Source of the DNA: Pseudorhodoplanes sinuspersici
Lineage (GTDB): Bacteria; Pseudomonadota; Alphaproteobacteria; Rhizobiales; Xanthobacteraceae
Assembly: GCF_002119765.1 (NCBI RefSeq)
Contig: NZ_CP021112.1
Location: forward strand, 1,420,501 to 1,484,500
Reading direction: 5' to 3'
Length of the DNA stretch: 64,000 nt
In this document: positions 1 through 8,718 of the stretch, in pieces
Layout of the letters: every line of letters starts with the position of its first letter
Numbering within the stretch: the first letter of the stretch is position 1
The notes under the pieces: model-generated
The model's input: the letters and a program-made list of their open reading frames with translations, nothing else
Databases searched by the model: none
Told to the model about the DNA's origin: nothing
Position numbers and translations under genes: made by a program

Positions 1-516
1 GATTTTTCATGGCCGCTACCGGCAGCGGAGATCGTGGCGCTCGGACGCTATCCGCATGCCGATCCGTTCTCGCCGGTGTCGCAAGGCGATCGCGATGCCG
101 TCATGCATGCGCTGGAGATCACCGGCACGAAAGCCTTTGCCAATCGCATCGTCACCACGCTGTCTGGCGGCGAACGCGCCCGCGTGGCCTTGGCGCGCGT
201 GCTGGCCACGCAGGCGCCGATTGTCCTTGCCGACGAGCCAACCATGTCGCTCGATCCGCGACACCAGTTCGTGGTGATGGATTTGCTGCGGCACGCAGCT
301 CATGAAAGCGGCGCCGTGCTGGCCGTGGTGCACGACCTTGCGCTCGCGGCACGTTATGCGGATCGCGTGATTGTGCTGGAGCAAGGCCGCGTCGTTGCCG
401 ATGGCAAGCCCGACATTGCGCTGAGCACCGAGCGCATTGCCCATGTGTTCGGTGTCGAAGCGGATATGATCGAGATCGGCGGCGCGAAACTGCCGCTGGT
501 GCGAAGACCGTTATAG
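1..516 (+). CDS. ABC transporter ATP-binding protein, iron/haem type (5' truncated)
   Basis: C-terminal part of an ABC ATPase that would power import of an iron-siderophore, haem or cobalamin-like substrate at the inner membrane (FecE/HmuV/BtuD family). The open frame runs in from the window edge in frame 1, so the Walker A half is outside. Visible are the signature LSGGERARVALARVL, the Walker B and D-loop IVLADEPTMSLDP, the H-loop histidine in LAVVHDLALAARYAD, and the typical end VLEQGRVVADGKP. An in-frame GTG at 34 is internal and not a credible start. The permease and binding protein presumably lie upstream. Substrate assignment is by family resemblance only. Confidence 0.85.
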   Translation, partial: DFSWPLPAAEIVALGRYPHADPFSPVSQGDRDAVMHALEITGTKAFANRIVTTLSGGERARVALARVLATQAPIVLADEPTMSLDPRHQFVVMDLLRHAAHESGAVLAVVHDLALAARYADRVIVLEQGRVVADGKPDIALSTERIAHVFGVEADMIEIGGAKLPLVRRPL

Positions 517-555
517 AAACACGTTGTAGAAACAAAAAACACGAGTCAGACTTCT

Positions 556-587
556 CTCCGTTCGTCCCCGCGAAACCGGGGACCCAG
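556..587. repeat. REP-like palindrome, left inverted copy flanking GIY-YIG gene
   Basis: A palindromic element built around GTCCCCGCGAAA and CGGGGAC. It is the inverted partner of the copy at 886-916, and the pair encloses the GIY-YIG gene. The same core recurs at 59879-59910. Confidence 0.75.
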
Positions 588-589
588 AA

Positions 590-876
590 TCATAAAACAA
601 TCTCATCATAGAGATCACGCCAAGCAGGATTTGTGGTCTCGATCATCTGAAGCTTCCAGCGTCGATTCCACTTTTTGATCTGGCGCTCCCTCACGATGGC
701 TGCTTCGCGCGATTCATGTATCTCGTACCACACGAGTATCTTGATGCCGTATTGCTTCGTGAAGCCTGGAACAACGCCCTCAAGATGCTGCCATACCCGC
801 ACAATAGATTGTCCGTCATCCCGACGTAAAGCGTCCCATTTCGGCGGTTTGCGAGAAGATAAACATAGAAAGCCAT
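590..876 (-). pseudogene. GIY-YIG nuclease family protein, frameshifted
   Basis: A single-domain GIY-YIG endonuclease of the short YhbQ/UPF0213-like kind, about 95 residues when intact. The start codon at 874-876 opens MAFYVYLLANRRNGTLYVG, which carries the two tyrosine motifs. The frame is lost near position 800, and the rest of the domain continues in another frame (RVWQHLEGVVPGFTKQYG ... WYEIHESREAAIVRERQIK ... ending DLYDEIVL at 590). The sequence around CTATTGTGCGG looks one base short. Either the gene is broken or this is a sequencing error. The gene sits precisely between two inverted REP-like palindromes, leaving almost no spare DNA. Its biological substrate is unknown. Confidence 0.8.
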
Positions 877-885
877 CGCATCACC

Positions 886-916
886 CTGGGTCCCCGCTTT
901 CGCGGAGACGAACGGA
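886..916. repeat. REP-like palindrome, right inverted copy
   Basis: Reverse-complement partner of the element at 556-587, matching over about 30 bases with a few differences (TCCGTTCGTCTCCGCG versus TCCGTTCGTCCCCGCG). It also overlaps the region just upstream of the GIY-YIG start codon. Confidence 0.75.
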
Positions 917-1133
917 AAATGACAGGTTGGTTTGACGGAATAGCTCACCCCAATATCTTCCGTAGCCATGCGCGCACGTCACCGCCCGCAAGGCATCGAA
1001 CGCACGGCGGCTCTCCCCACGCTCATACCTATAACCAAACACATATAACTGACATCCACCCCGTTATTAGACTTGTCCTCGCCGGTCACTAACCTTGACC
1101 GCAACAAAGAAATAAGCTCGCGGAGGAAAACCA

Positions 1134-2564
1134 ATGTCGCGTCCGAATGCCCTCACCCGCCGTCAGGTTCTCAAGACCACTTTGGCCGGTTCGGTTGCCA
1201 TCGGCAGCGCGGGACTGAACGGCGTGGCGCGAGCGCAGTCGGGGCCGCCGAACATTGTTTTCATCATGGCCGACGATCTCGGTTACGCCGATGTGAGCTG
1301 CTACGGCCAGCGTGATTTCGAAACTCCCAATATCGATCGGATCGCGCTCGAAGGCCTGAAGCTCACGCAAGGCTATGCAAATTCATCGGTCTGCTCGGCG
1401 ACCCGCATCGGCCTGATCACCGGCCGATACCAATACCGGCTTCGCGCCGGCCTTGAAGAGCCGATCAGCGGATCAGCGCGCGGCAATCCGGACATTGGCT
1501 TGCCGCCACAGCATCCCAATCTCGCATCCATTCTGAAAAAGGCGGGATATCACACGGCGCTTGTCGGCAAATGGCATATGGGCTTTCTGCCCCATTTCAG
1601 CCCGATCAAAAGCGGCTATGACGAGTTCTACGGCATTATGTCCGGCGGCGTGGATTATTTCAGCCACAAATCCAACCCTGCCGACGAGAAAGGCGAACTC
1701 TACGAACAGGAGACGTCGATCGAGAACCACGGCTATCTCACCAATCTTCTCGGCGACCGCGCCGTCAAGGTGATCAATGAGAGGGCGCGCAACGGCAAGC
1801 CGTTTTTATTGAGCCTGCATTTCACCGCGCCGCACTGGCCGTGGGAAGGGCCGCATGACGAAGCGGAATCGCGCCGCATCCGCCGTCTCATGCATTATGA
1901 CGGCGGCACCCAGAAAACCTATCGCGAGATGGTCAAAAGCCTGGACTTGAATATCGGACGCGCCCTTCAGGCCCTCGATGCCAATGGTCTTGCGGATAAC
2001 ACCATCGTCATCTTCACCAGCGACAACGGCGGCGAACGCTTCTCCGATGTTTGGCCGTTTACCGGAACAAAGGCTGAATTGCTGGAAGGCGGGTTGCGTG
2101 TCCCCATGCTGGTCCGCTGGCCACGTCGGATCGCAGCCAATTCAACCAGCGATCAAGCGATGATATCCATGGACTGGATGCCGACGCTGCTCGCGGCGGC
2201 CGGCGCCGCGCCCGATCCGGCCCATCCACCCGATGGCGAGAACCTTCTCGCGGTGCTCACCGCTCAAGCACAGCCGCATCCGCGTAAGCTTTACTGGCGC
2301 TACAAGGCATTCGGTCAACGCGCTCTGCGCGACGGCGACATGAAATATCTCCGGATCAACGGCAACGAGTTCCTGTTCAACGTTGCCGACGATCCGCGCG
2401 AAAGAGCCAATCTCAAGGCGCGTGATAAGGACACGTTCGAGCGGCTCAAAGCCGATTATGAAGCCTGGAACCGCACCATGCTTCCGGAAATTCCGGAATC
2501 CAACACCCATGCCATACCAGGTCGGGTCCGGGCCGATCGTTATGGCAATCCGAGCAAGGATTAA
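1134..2564 (+). CDS. Tat-exported sulfatase (arylsulfatase family)
   Basis: Hydrolyses a sulfate ester, probably in the periplasm. The 476-residue protein begins with a twin-arginine signal (TRRQVLKTTLAGS, cleavage near VARAQ, residue 35). Type I sulfatase features are the metal-binding MADDLG at 46-50, the formylglycine site CSATR with Cys87, GRYQYR just after it, and TSDNGG further on. The active-site core is C-x-A-x-R rather than the usual C-x-P-x-R. A purine-rich GGAGG lies upstream of the ATG. No sulfatase-modifying enzyme is encoded in the window, so formylglycine maturation must rely on a gene elsewhere. The substrate cannot be told from sequence. Confidence 0.9.
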   Translation: MSRPNALTRRQVLKTTLAGSVAIGSAGLNGVARAQSGPPNIVFIMADDLGYADVSCYGQRDFETPNIDRIALEGLKLTQGYANSSVCSATRIGLITGRYQYRLRAGLEEPISGSARGNPDIGLPPQHPNLASILKKAGYHTALVGKWHMGFLPHFSPIKSGYDEFYGIMSGGVDYFSHKSNPADEKGELYEQETSIENHGYLTNLLGDRAVKVINERARNGKPFLLSLHFTAPHWPWEGPHDEAESRRIRRLMHYDGGTQKTYREMVKSLDLNIGRALQALDANGLADNTIVIFTSDNGGERFSDVWPFTGTKAELLEGGLRVPMLVRWPRRIAANSTSDQAMISMDWMPTLLAAAGAAPDPAHPPDGENLLAVLTAQAQPHPRKLYWRYKAFGQRALRDGDMKYLRINGNEFLFNVADDPRERANLKARDKDTFERLKADYEAWNRTMLPEIPESNTHAIPGRVRADRYGNPSKD

Positions 2565-2606
2565 GCGACAGCATTTGAAACAAGCACAGAGTTGAACCGC
2601 AGGGTC

Positions 2607-4376
2607 TTATCCCGTCACCTGCTTGCGTAGCCACACCACCGCACGATCCCACCAGGGTTTTGACTCTTCCTCCGCGAGCTGCAGCCCGACAGTGACAACA
2701 CGATCGTCGCGGACGCGATGCGCCACCAGCGCGACATCGCCGACCCGTACGCTGTCACCCGGATGCGGTGCGCGGCCGAGCCGCTTGGCAAAGAGGTCGG
2801 ACACTGTGATCGCCTGCTGATCGGGCGTCACCGTCAGACCATAGATTTCCGCGAGCGCCCCGAGCGTCGCATCGCCGCCGACGAAGAAATCGCCGAGCAA
2901 TTGCGGATCGGGTGACGACGGCGGCGGCAGATCGGCGAAGAAACGGTCGAGCGCCGACGCCTTGTCCTGCGGCGCCAGGAGATAGACGTGATCGCCTTCA
3001 TGCACGCCGCGCGCCTCTTCCGGCGTCATCACCTTTTCGTCGCGCACCACCAGCGCGATCTTGGCCCAAGGCGGAATGATGCCGCCGCGCAGATAGGGAC
3101 TGCCCGGCGTCACGGCATAGCCGACCAGCTCCTGCGCCCGTTGTCCCGGAAGATCGAGTTCGATGCGCGGCTGAAACACTTCCGGCCGCTTCTTGGCGAT
3201 GCGCAGCCAGCGCGCGGCCGGCGCGATGGTCCAGGCTTGCACCAAGAGCGAGACCAGCACCACGATGAAGCCGACATCGAAATAGATCAGCGCATTAGGC
3301 AAACCGACAAGGAGCGGCATCGACGCCAGGAAGAAGCCGACGGCACCGCGCAAGCCAACCCACGAGATGAACAATTTCTCCCGCACCGAAAAACGGTACG
3401 GCCACAACGACAGGAACACAGCGGCCGGTCGCGCGACCAGCATCAACACCAGCGCCACGCCCAAAGCCGGCAGAAGCAGCTCCGGCAGCCGTTGCGGCCA
3501 GGCCAACAGGCCGAACAGCACGAACATCGCGATCTGCGCGAGCCAGGTCGCAGCATCGAGAAACGCGACGATGGCCGTCCGTGCGCGCTGCGAGCGATTG
3601 CCAACGATCAGTCCGGCCAGATAGACGGCCAGAAATCCGGATGCGTGAAGCGACTGGCACAGGCCGAAGGTCACGATGGCGCCCGTTGCGACAAACGGTG
3701 CATGCAGGCCTTGCGGCAATTCCACGCGATTGAGCACGAACACGATCGCCGTCCCGCCAACGAGCCCGATGACCGCGCCCAAACTCGCTTCGCGGAGCAG
3801 CACCAGCACCATCTCGACGAACGGCTTCTGCCCCTGCAGCAGAATCTCGACCAGTACCAGCGTCAGGAAGACCGCAAAGGGATCGTTGGTGCCGGACTCC
3901 ACCTCGATCGTTGACGCCACACGCGGCCGCAGGCGCAGGCCACGGGCATGCATAAGGAAGAACACGGCGGCAGCGTCGGTCGAGGCGACCGCCGCGCCGA
4001 GCAGCAAACCTTCGACCCAGTTCAGATTGAACAGATAGACCGCCGCTGGGGCGACCAGCACCGAGGTGACCAGGACACCGAGGGTGGCCAGCGTGGCGGC
4101 GGGCGCCAGCACACTGCGAAAGGTGGCGAACCGCGTCCGCAGACCGCCATCGAACAGGATCAAGGCCAGCGCGAGTGACCCGACAATGAATACGAGCCGC
4201 ACATCATTGAACGGGATGCCGCCCGGCCCGGATTCGCCGGCCAGCATGCCGACCAGGATGAAGATCAGCAGCAAAGGTGCGCCGAAGCGGAGCGCGATGA
4301 GGCTGGACAGGATGCCGGCCATCGCCAGCAGGGCCCCAAGCAGAATCAGAATATTGATGTTGTCGAGCGCGCTCAT
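2607..4376 (-). CDS. nhaP2: K+/H+ antiporter, CPA1 family with C-terminal TrkA-C domain
   Basis: Inner-membrane monovalent cation/proton exchanger, 589 residues, resembling NhaP2/CvrA, which exports potassium in exchange for protons. The first ~390 residues are highly hydrophobic with about a dozen membrane segments, including SGTNDPFAVFL, where the Asp sits in the ion-binding helix, and the late segment FISWVGLRGAVGFFLASMP. The C-terminal ~190 residues are soluble: a TrkA-C-like regulatory domain (LVGYAVTPGSPYLRGGIIPPW) followed by a CorC-HlyC-like tail. It lies 107 bases downstream of the ybaL-type antiporter on the same strand, so the two may be co-transcribed. Whether K+ or Na+ is the main ion cannot be decided here. 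Confidence 0.88.
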   Translation of the reverse strand: MSALDNINILILLGALLAMAGILSSLIALRFGAPLLLIFILVGMLAGESGPGGIPFNDVRLVFIVGSLALALILFDGGLRTRFATFRSVLAPAATLATLGVLVTSVLVAPAAVYLFNLNWVEGLLLGAAVASTDAAAVFFLMHARGLRLRPRVASTIEVESGTNDPFAVFLTLVLVEILLQGQKPFVEMVLVLLREASLGAVIGLVGGTAIVFVLNRVELPQGLHAPFVATGAIVTFGLCQSLHASGFLAVYLAGLIVGNRSQRARTAIVAFLDAATWLAQIAMFVLFGLLAWPQRLPELLLPALGVALVLMLVARPAAVFLSLWPYRFSVREKLFISWVGLRGAVGFFLASMPLLVGLPNALIYFDVGFIVVLVSLLVQAWTIAPAARWLRIAKKRPEVFQPRIELDLPGQRAQELVGYAVTPGSPYLRGGIIPPWAKIALVVRDEKVMTPEEARGVHEGDHVYLLAPQDKASALDRFFADLPPPSSPDPQLLGDFFVGGDATLGALAEIYGLTVTPDQQAITVSDLFAKRLGRAPHPGDSVRVGDVALVAHRVRDDRVVTVGLQLAEEESKPWWDRAVVWLRKQVTG

Positions 4377-4483
4377 GATGTTCGTTCAATGTCCCATAGA
4401 AAGGACAGAACGGTGATCCGGCAACGGAAATCGTCCGTGCGAACGCGACTATTTTCGTCGAATCCGATTCAATCGAATCTGAC

Positions 4484-6283
4484 TCATGGCATCCAGCCGG
4501 TCGGCCCCGCGGACTCGGCGGGCGAAACATCGACGCGCTTTGCGGGCTGTTCTGCCGAAGCGACCACCGGCACGTCGGCGGGCTGGTGGGCCGCAGGCGC
4601 GTCCGCCGGGGTGGCCAGGGGAGGCAGACCGGCGATCATCGCCTTGGCGATCTCATGCTCGCCCATCACCACCTCCGTGGCGCCGTGCTTCAAAAGATGC
4701 GCGGTCTCTTCCTCCGAATGCGAGCGGGCGATGATTTTCAGCGACGGGTTGGCCTTGCGGCCAAGTTCGACCGCATAGCCGCCCTCAAAGGCGTCGGGCA
4801 CGGCGACAAGCAGGCAGCGCGCGGCGCCGAGATTGGCGGCGGCGAGCACGTCCTTGTCGGTGACATTGCCGGTGATGGTTTCGATGCCCCGCTGCTTCAG
4901 CGGCGCCAGCACGTCAGAGTCAGTATCGATCACCAGCAAGGGCGTCTTCGCGTCCAGCAGCGCGCGGCCGACGAAGCCGCCGACGCGGCCATAACCGATC
5001 AGGACCACGTGATCGATGAGCGTCGTCACCGGGATCGGTTCGCGCGCGGCGCGCGTCTTGTCCTCCGCCTGGTCCGGCTCCGCCGCCGAACTGTCTTTCG
5101 CCAGATAGCGGTCGAGCAGCGCGAAGAAAATCGGGTTGAGCAGGATCGACAGGATCGCACCCGCCAGCACGAGATCGCGGCCGCGCTCCGGCAGCAGCGC
5201 CAGACTGACGCCGAGACCGATCAGGATGAAGGAGAATTCGCCGATCTGCGCGAGGCTGGCCGAAATCGTCAGCGCCGTCGGTGCCGGATAGCGGAACAGG
5301 CGGACAATGACATAAGCCGCAACCGATTTTCCGACGAGGATGATCAGCAGCGTCGCCAGCACCGGCAGCGGATCGCGCCACAGGATCGCCGGATCGAACA
5401 GCATGCCAACCGAAACGAAGAACAACACCGCGAAGGCGTCGCGCAGCGGCAGCGTCTCCTGCGCCGCGCGCTGTGAGAGTTCGGATTCGGCGAGGATCAT
5501 GCCGGCGAAGAACGCGCCGAGCGCGAAGGACACATCGAACACCGTCGCCGCACCGAAGGCGAAGCCGAGCGCGATCGACAGCACCGCTAGCCGGAAGAGT
5601 TCGCGCGAGCCGGTATGGGCGACGTAATGCAGGATCCACGGAATGATGCGCTTGCCGAGCACCAGCATCACCAGGACGAAGCCGGCAACCTTGGCCAAGG
5701 TGATGCCAAGCGGCCAAAGATAGGTCTCGTAATTGTAAAGGTCAGCGTTGCCGCTCTTGATCGCGTCGGCCATCACCGGCAGCATCACCAGTGCGAGAAC
5801 CATGGCGATGTCTTCGACGATCAGCCAGCCGACCGCGATGCGCCCGCGATCGGTCTCGATCAGCCGCCGCTCCTGCAGAGCGCGCAGCAGGACCACCGTC
5901 GAAGCAACCGACAAGGCCAGACCAAACACGACACCCGCGCCGATCGACCAGCCGAGCAGATGCGCGAGGCCCATACCGAGCAGGGTCGCCGCCGCGATCT
6001 GCGCAATCGCACCGGGGATGGCGATGCCTTTGACTTTCAGCAGATCATTGAGCGAGAAATGCAGCCCGACACCGAACATCAGCAAAATGACGCCGATCTC
6101 GGCGAGCTGGTTGGCGATATTCTGGTCGGCGACATAGCCCGGCGTGAACGGCCCCATCAGGATGCCGGCGACCAGATAGCCGAGCAGCGGCGATACGCGC
6201 AGACGCTGGGCGATGACGCCCAGACCGAATGCGAGCACGAGACCGATAACGATCGTAGAAATCAGCGGCGCGTCATGATGCAT
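4484..6283 (-). CDS. ybaL: Kef/YbaL-type cation:proton antiporter, CPA2 family with TrkA-N domain
   Basis: Predicted inner-membrane potassium/proton antiporter, 599 residues. Residues 1-390 form the Na_H_exchanger fold; the motifs LLGYLVAGILMGPFTPG near the N terminus and GVILLMFGVGLHFSL are typical of YbaL/KefB. A Rossmann TrkA-N domain follows (VVLIGYGRVGGFVGRALLD, then LVIDTD), expected to bind NAD(H) or another nucleotide and gate the channel. The last ~40 residues are Ala/Pro-rich and variable. Upstream is a short divergent gap; downstream is the CPA1 antiporter. No glutathione-regulated ancillary protein (KefF/KefG) is nearby, which fits YbaL better than KefB/KefC. Confidence 0.88.
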   Translation of the reverse strand: MHHDAPLISTIVIGLVLAFGLGVIAQRLRVSPLLGYLVAGILMGPFTPGYVADQNIANQLAEIGVILLMFGVGLHFSLNDLLKVKGIAIPGAIAQIAAATLLGMGLAHLLGWSIGAGVVFGLALSVASTVVLLRALQERRLIETDRGRIAVGWLIVEDIAMVLALVMLPVMADAIKSGNADLYNYETYLWPLGITLAKVAGFVLVMLVLGKRIIPWILHYVAHTGSRELFRLAVLSIALGFAFGAATVFDVSFALGAFFAGMILAESELSQRAAQETLPLRDAFAVLFFVSVGMLFDPAILWRDPLPVLATLLIILVGKSVAAYVIVRLFRYPAPTALTISASLAQIGEFSFILIGLGVSLALLPERGRDLVLAGAILSILLNPIFFALLDRYLAKDSSAAEPDQAEDKTRAAREPIPVTTLIDHVVLIGYGRVGGFVGRALLDAKTPLLVIDTDSDVLAPLKQRGIETITGNVTDKDVLAAANLGAARCLLVAVPDAFEGGYAVELGRKANPSLKIIARSHSEEETAHLLKHGATEVVMGEHEIAKAMIAGLPPLATPADAPAAHQPADVPVVASAEQPAKRVDVSPAESAGPTGWMP

Positions 6284-6368
6284 GGATCATGTCTTAGCCG
6301 CTGATTTTAACGATGGCGAGCCTGCGCGACGATGCGTAGCAATGCTCGTCAGGTCGCCACAATGCGGA

Positions 6369-7304
6369 CTAAAACGCGACCTTGTCGCCGCCCTTGAGCG
6401 AGAGGATTTCACGCGCCTCGTCGGGGCCTGCGATCTCAAGACCGAGCCCTTCGAGAATCTTGCGCACCTGCGTCACCTGTTCGGCATTGGTCTTGGCCAG
6501 TTGGCCAGGTCCGATCCAGAGCGAGTCTTCAAGACCGACGCGGACATTGGCGCCCATGGCGGCGGCCATGGCCGCAACCTTCATCTGGTTGGAACCAGCG
6601 CCGAGCACGGACCAGTGGTAATTGTCACCCAGAAGTCTATCCGCCGTGCGTTTCATCTGCATGACGTCTTCCGGATGCCCGCCGATGCCACCGAGAATGC
6701 CGAACACCGACTGCACGAACAGCGGCGGCTTCACCAGCCCGCGATCGAGGAAATGCTTCAGCGTATAGAGGTGGCCGATGTCGTAGCACTCGATCTCGAA
6801 ACGTGTGTCATTGCCGGCGCAGGTGGTGAGAATGTATTCGATGTCGGCGAAGGTGTTCTTGAACATCCCCTTCTTCGATCCTTCGAGATACGGCTCCTCC
6901 CAGTCGTGCTTGAACTTGCCCTTGTAGCGCGGGATCATCGGGTAGAGCCCGAAATTCATCGTCCCCATGTTGAGCGATGCTACTTCCGGCTTGAACGTTG
7001 CGGCCGGACGCACGCGCTCTTCCGCCGTCATCGTCGGCGCACCGCCAGTGGTAATATTCACCACGACATTCGAGCGCTGCTTGATCACCTTGAGGAACGG
7101 CGCAAACGCTTCCGGCGTCTGATCGGGCCGTCCGTCTTTTGGATCGCGCGCATGCAGATGCACGATGGCGGCGCCCGCTTCCGCCGCGCCGATGGCAGCA
7201 TCGGCGATCTCCTCCGCCGTGACCGGAAGATGCGGTGACATCGATGGCGTATGAATCGAGCCGGTGACGGCGCAGGTGATGATGACTTTGCGGGCTTTCG
7301 CCAT
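6369..7304 (-). CDS. beta-keto acid cleavage enzyme (BKACE, DUF849)
   Basis: Member of the 3-keto-5-aminohexanoate cleavage (Kce/BKACE) family, which condenses a beta-keto acid with acetyl-CoA and splits it into acetoacetate and a new CoA ester. The 311-residue protein begins MAKARKVIITCAVTGSIHTP; the zinc-binding HLHARDP lies in strand 2, and NITTGG plus SLNMGTMNFG are standard family blocks. An in-frame ATG six codons upstream (7322) is possible, but 7304 matches the family start. It is 136 bases downstream of the kynureninase-like gene on the same strand. The true keto acid varies widely in this family and cannot be named. Confidence 0.88.
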   Translation of the reverse strand: MAKARKVIITCAVTGSIHTPSMSPHLPVTAEEIADAAIGAAEAGAAIVHLHARDPKDGRPDQTPEAFAPFLKVIKQRSNVVVNITTGGAPTMTAEERVRPAATFKPEVASLNMGTMNFGLYPMIPRYKGKFKHDWEEPYLEGSKKGMFKNTFADIEYILTTCAGNDTRFEIECYDIGHLYTLKHFLDRGLVKPPLFVQSVFGILGGIGGHPEDVMQMKRTADRLLGDNYHWSVLGAGSNQMKVAAMAAAMGANVRVGLEDSLWIGPGQLAKTNAEQVTQVRKILEGLGLEIAGPDEAREILSLKGGDKVAF

Positions 7305-7440
7305 GTTTCGACCCCAGGGCATTTTTCTTGGCTATGAAGGGCCGGGATTGAGCACGCTGGCAGGCATGTTCGTCAAGCCATGATCGCGCTGACATCCTAT
7401 GTCATTCGTCACGATCTGACTTGACTTGGCAGTCCATCGT

Positions 7441-8640
7441 TCAAATCGAGCGCAAACGGCGCAACAATCGCGTCACGTCATCCGCATTGTGATACAGACC
7501 GAAGCCGACGCGCAGCCGCGTGTCGCGAACATCGACCACAATGTTGCTGCGCTTGAGCCGAGCCTGCCACTGCGCGGCGTCGGGATGATCGAAGGTGAGA
7601 AAATTGCCGCGCGATACTTCGTTCGCCGGCACGACAAGACTGGCCGTATCGAACAGGCCGAATGGCGCCTTGATCAGATCGGCGAGAAACATGTCCTGCA
7701 AGGCGATGACATGCGCGTGGATTTTCGCCGCATCGAGGTCATGCGCCGCGAACCATTGCAGCATCGCCCGCATGCGATACAGACCGCTCGGATCGAAGGT
7801 CGATCCCATGAAGCGCTGACCATCGGTGGAATAGCGGACGCGATCCTGCGGACCGGTCAGTGTTGCAAAGCTGGCATACCAGCCGGTGTTGCGCGGACGC
7901 GGCGCAAAGCCCGGCGGACAATGCATGAAGCAGGCGCCCTCGCCGGCCATCGCATATTTGTAACCGCCCGCAAGATAAAATGCGCGATCGGCGATGCGCG
8001 ACAGATCGACTGGCCGCGCCAGAAAGGCATGATAGCCATCAATCACCACGAGGCGCCCAGGCGCCGCAACAGCATCGACCAAAGTATCGAGATCCGGCAG
8101 CGCGTAGCCCGAATTGAAAAAGACCTGGCTGACGAACACCATGTCCGGCGATTTTGCACGCACCATCTCGATCAGCCGCGCCGGCAATGTCGCGAAGGGC
8201 TCGGTCGGCACGACAACGAGGTCGATCAGCTTGTCTTCGGCAAGCCGCTCCGTCTGCCGCTTGAAGCTGTGAAACTCGCCATCCGTGGTGACGATCACCG
8301 GCCTGCGGTCGAACGGCAGCGCCGAGAGCAGCCGGTTGACGAATTCATGGGTGTTCGGCGCCGGCACCAGCGTTGACGGATCGGGCAGGCGCAGATGATG
8401 CGCGAGGCCGTTTGCGACCGCCGGCCATACCTCGCCCAGCACATGCGACCATTTCTCGTCCACGAGCCGCGCCGCATCGTCCCAGACCTTAAGTTGCGCA
8501 TCGCGCGTGACATCGGGCCAATAGGCATGGCTGTGCGCGGCGAAATGCAGCCGGTCGGGATCGGCATTGCGGAAACGGGAAAACTCTGCCGTCAGATCGA
8601 GCGGAAAGCCGGACGAATTGGCTGAATGAGAGGCAGACAT
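7441..8640 (-). CDS. kynureninase-like class V PLP-dependent enzyme
   Basis: A 399-residue fold-type I PLP enzyme of aminotransferase class V, most like kynureninases, which cut kynurenine to anthranilate and alanine. The pyridoxal lysine is in AGGYKYAMAGEG; VVIDGYHAF holds the Asp that pairs with the cofactor ring, and GSTFDPSGLYRMRA is a later family block. I place the start at 8640 (MSASHSANS) because TGGAGCC lies at good spacing; a start at 8694 would extend into the promoter. It is transcribed away from tryptophan 2,3-dioxygenase, which supports a kynurenine-pathway role, but the sequence is divergent from classical KynU and no kynurenine formamidase is present here. Confidence 0.75.
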   Translation of the reverse strand: MSASHSANSSGFPLDLTAEFSRFRNADPDRLHFAAHSHAYWPDVTRDAQLKVWDDAARLVDEKWSHVLGEVWPAVANGLAHHLRLPDPSTLVPAPNTHEFVNRLLSALPFDRRPVIVTTDGEFHSFKRQTERLAEDKLIDLVVVPTEPFATLPARLIEMVRAKSPDMVFVSQVFFNSGYALPDLDTLVDAVAAPGRLVVIDGYHAFLARPVDLSRIADRAFYLAGGYKYAMAGEGACFMHCPPGFAPRPRNTGWYASFATLTGPQDRVRYSTDGQRFMGSTFDPSGLYRMRAMLQWFAAHDLDAAKIHAHVIALQDMFLADLIKAPFGLFDTASLVVPANEVSRGNFLTFDHPDAAQWQARLKRSNIVVDVRDTRLRVGFGLYHNADDVTRLLRRLRSI

Positions 8641-8718
8641 ATTGGCTCCAAACGCATCATTTGCACCACCGGCATGGCATATTAGACTGAACATTCAAAC
8701 CACTTAGAAAGCAGCCCT

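Noticed and set aside
3000-6300. Long plus-strand open frames opposite the antiporter genes
   Set aside because: They are Arg/Gln/Asp-rich antisense shadows of the hydrophobic antiporter genes with no domain.
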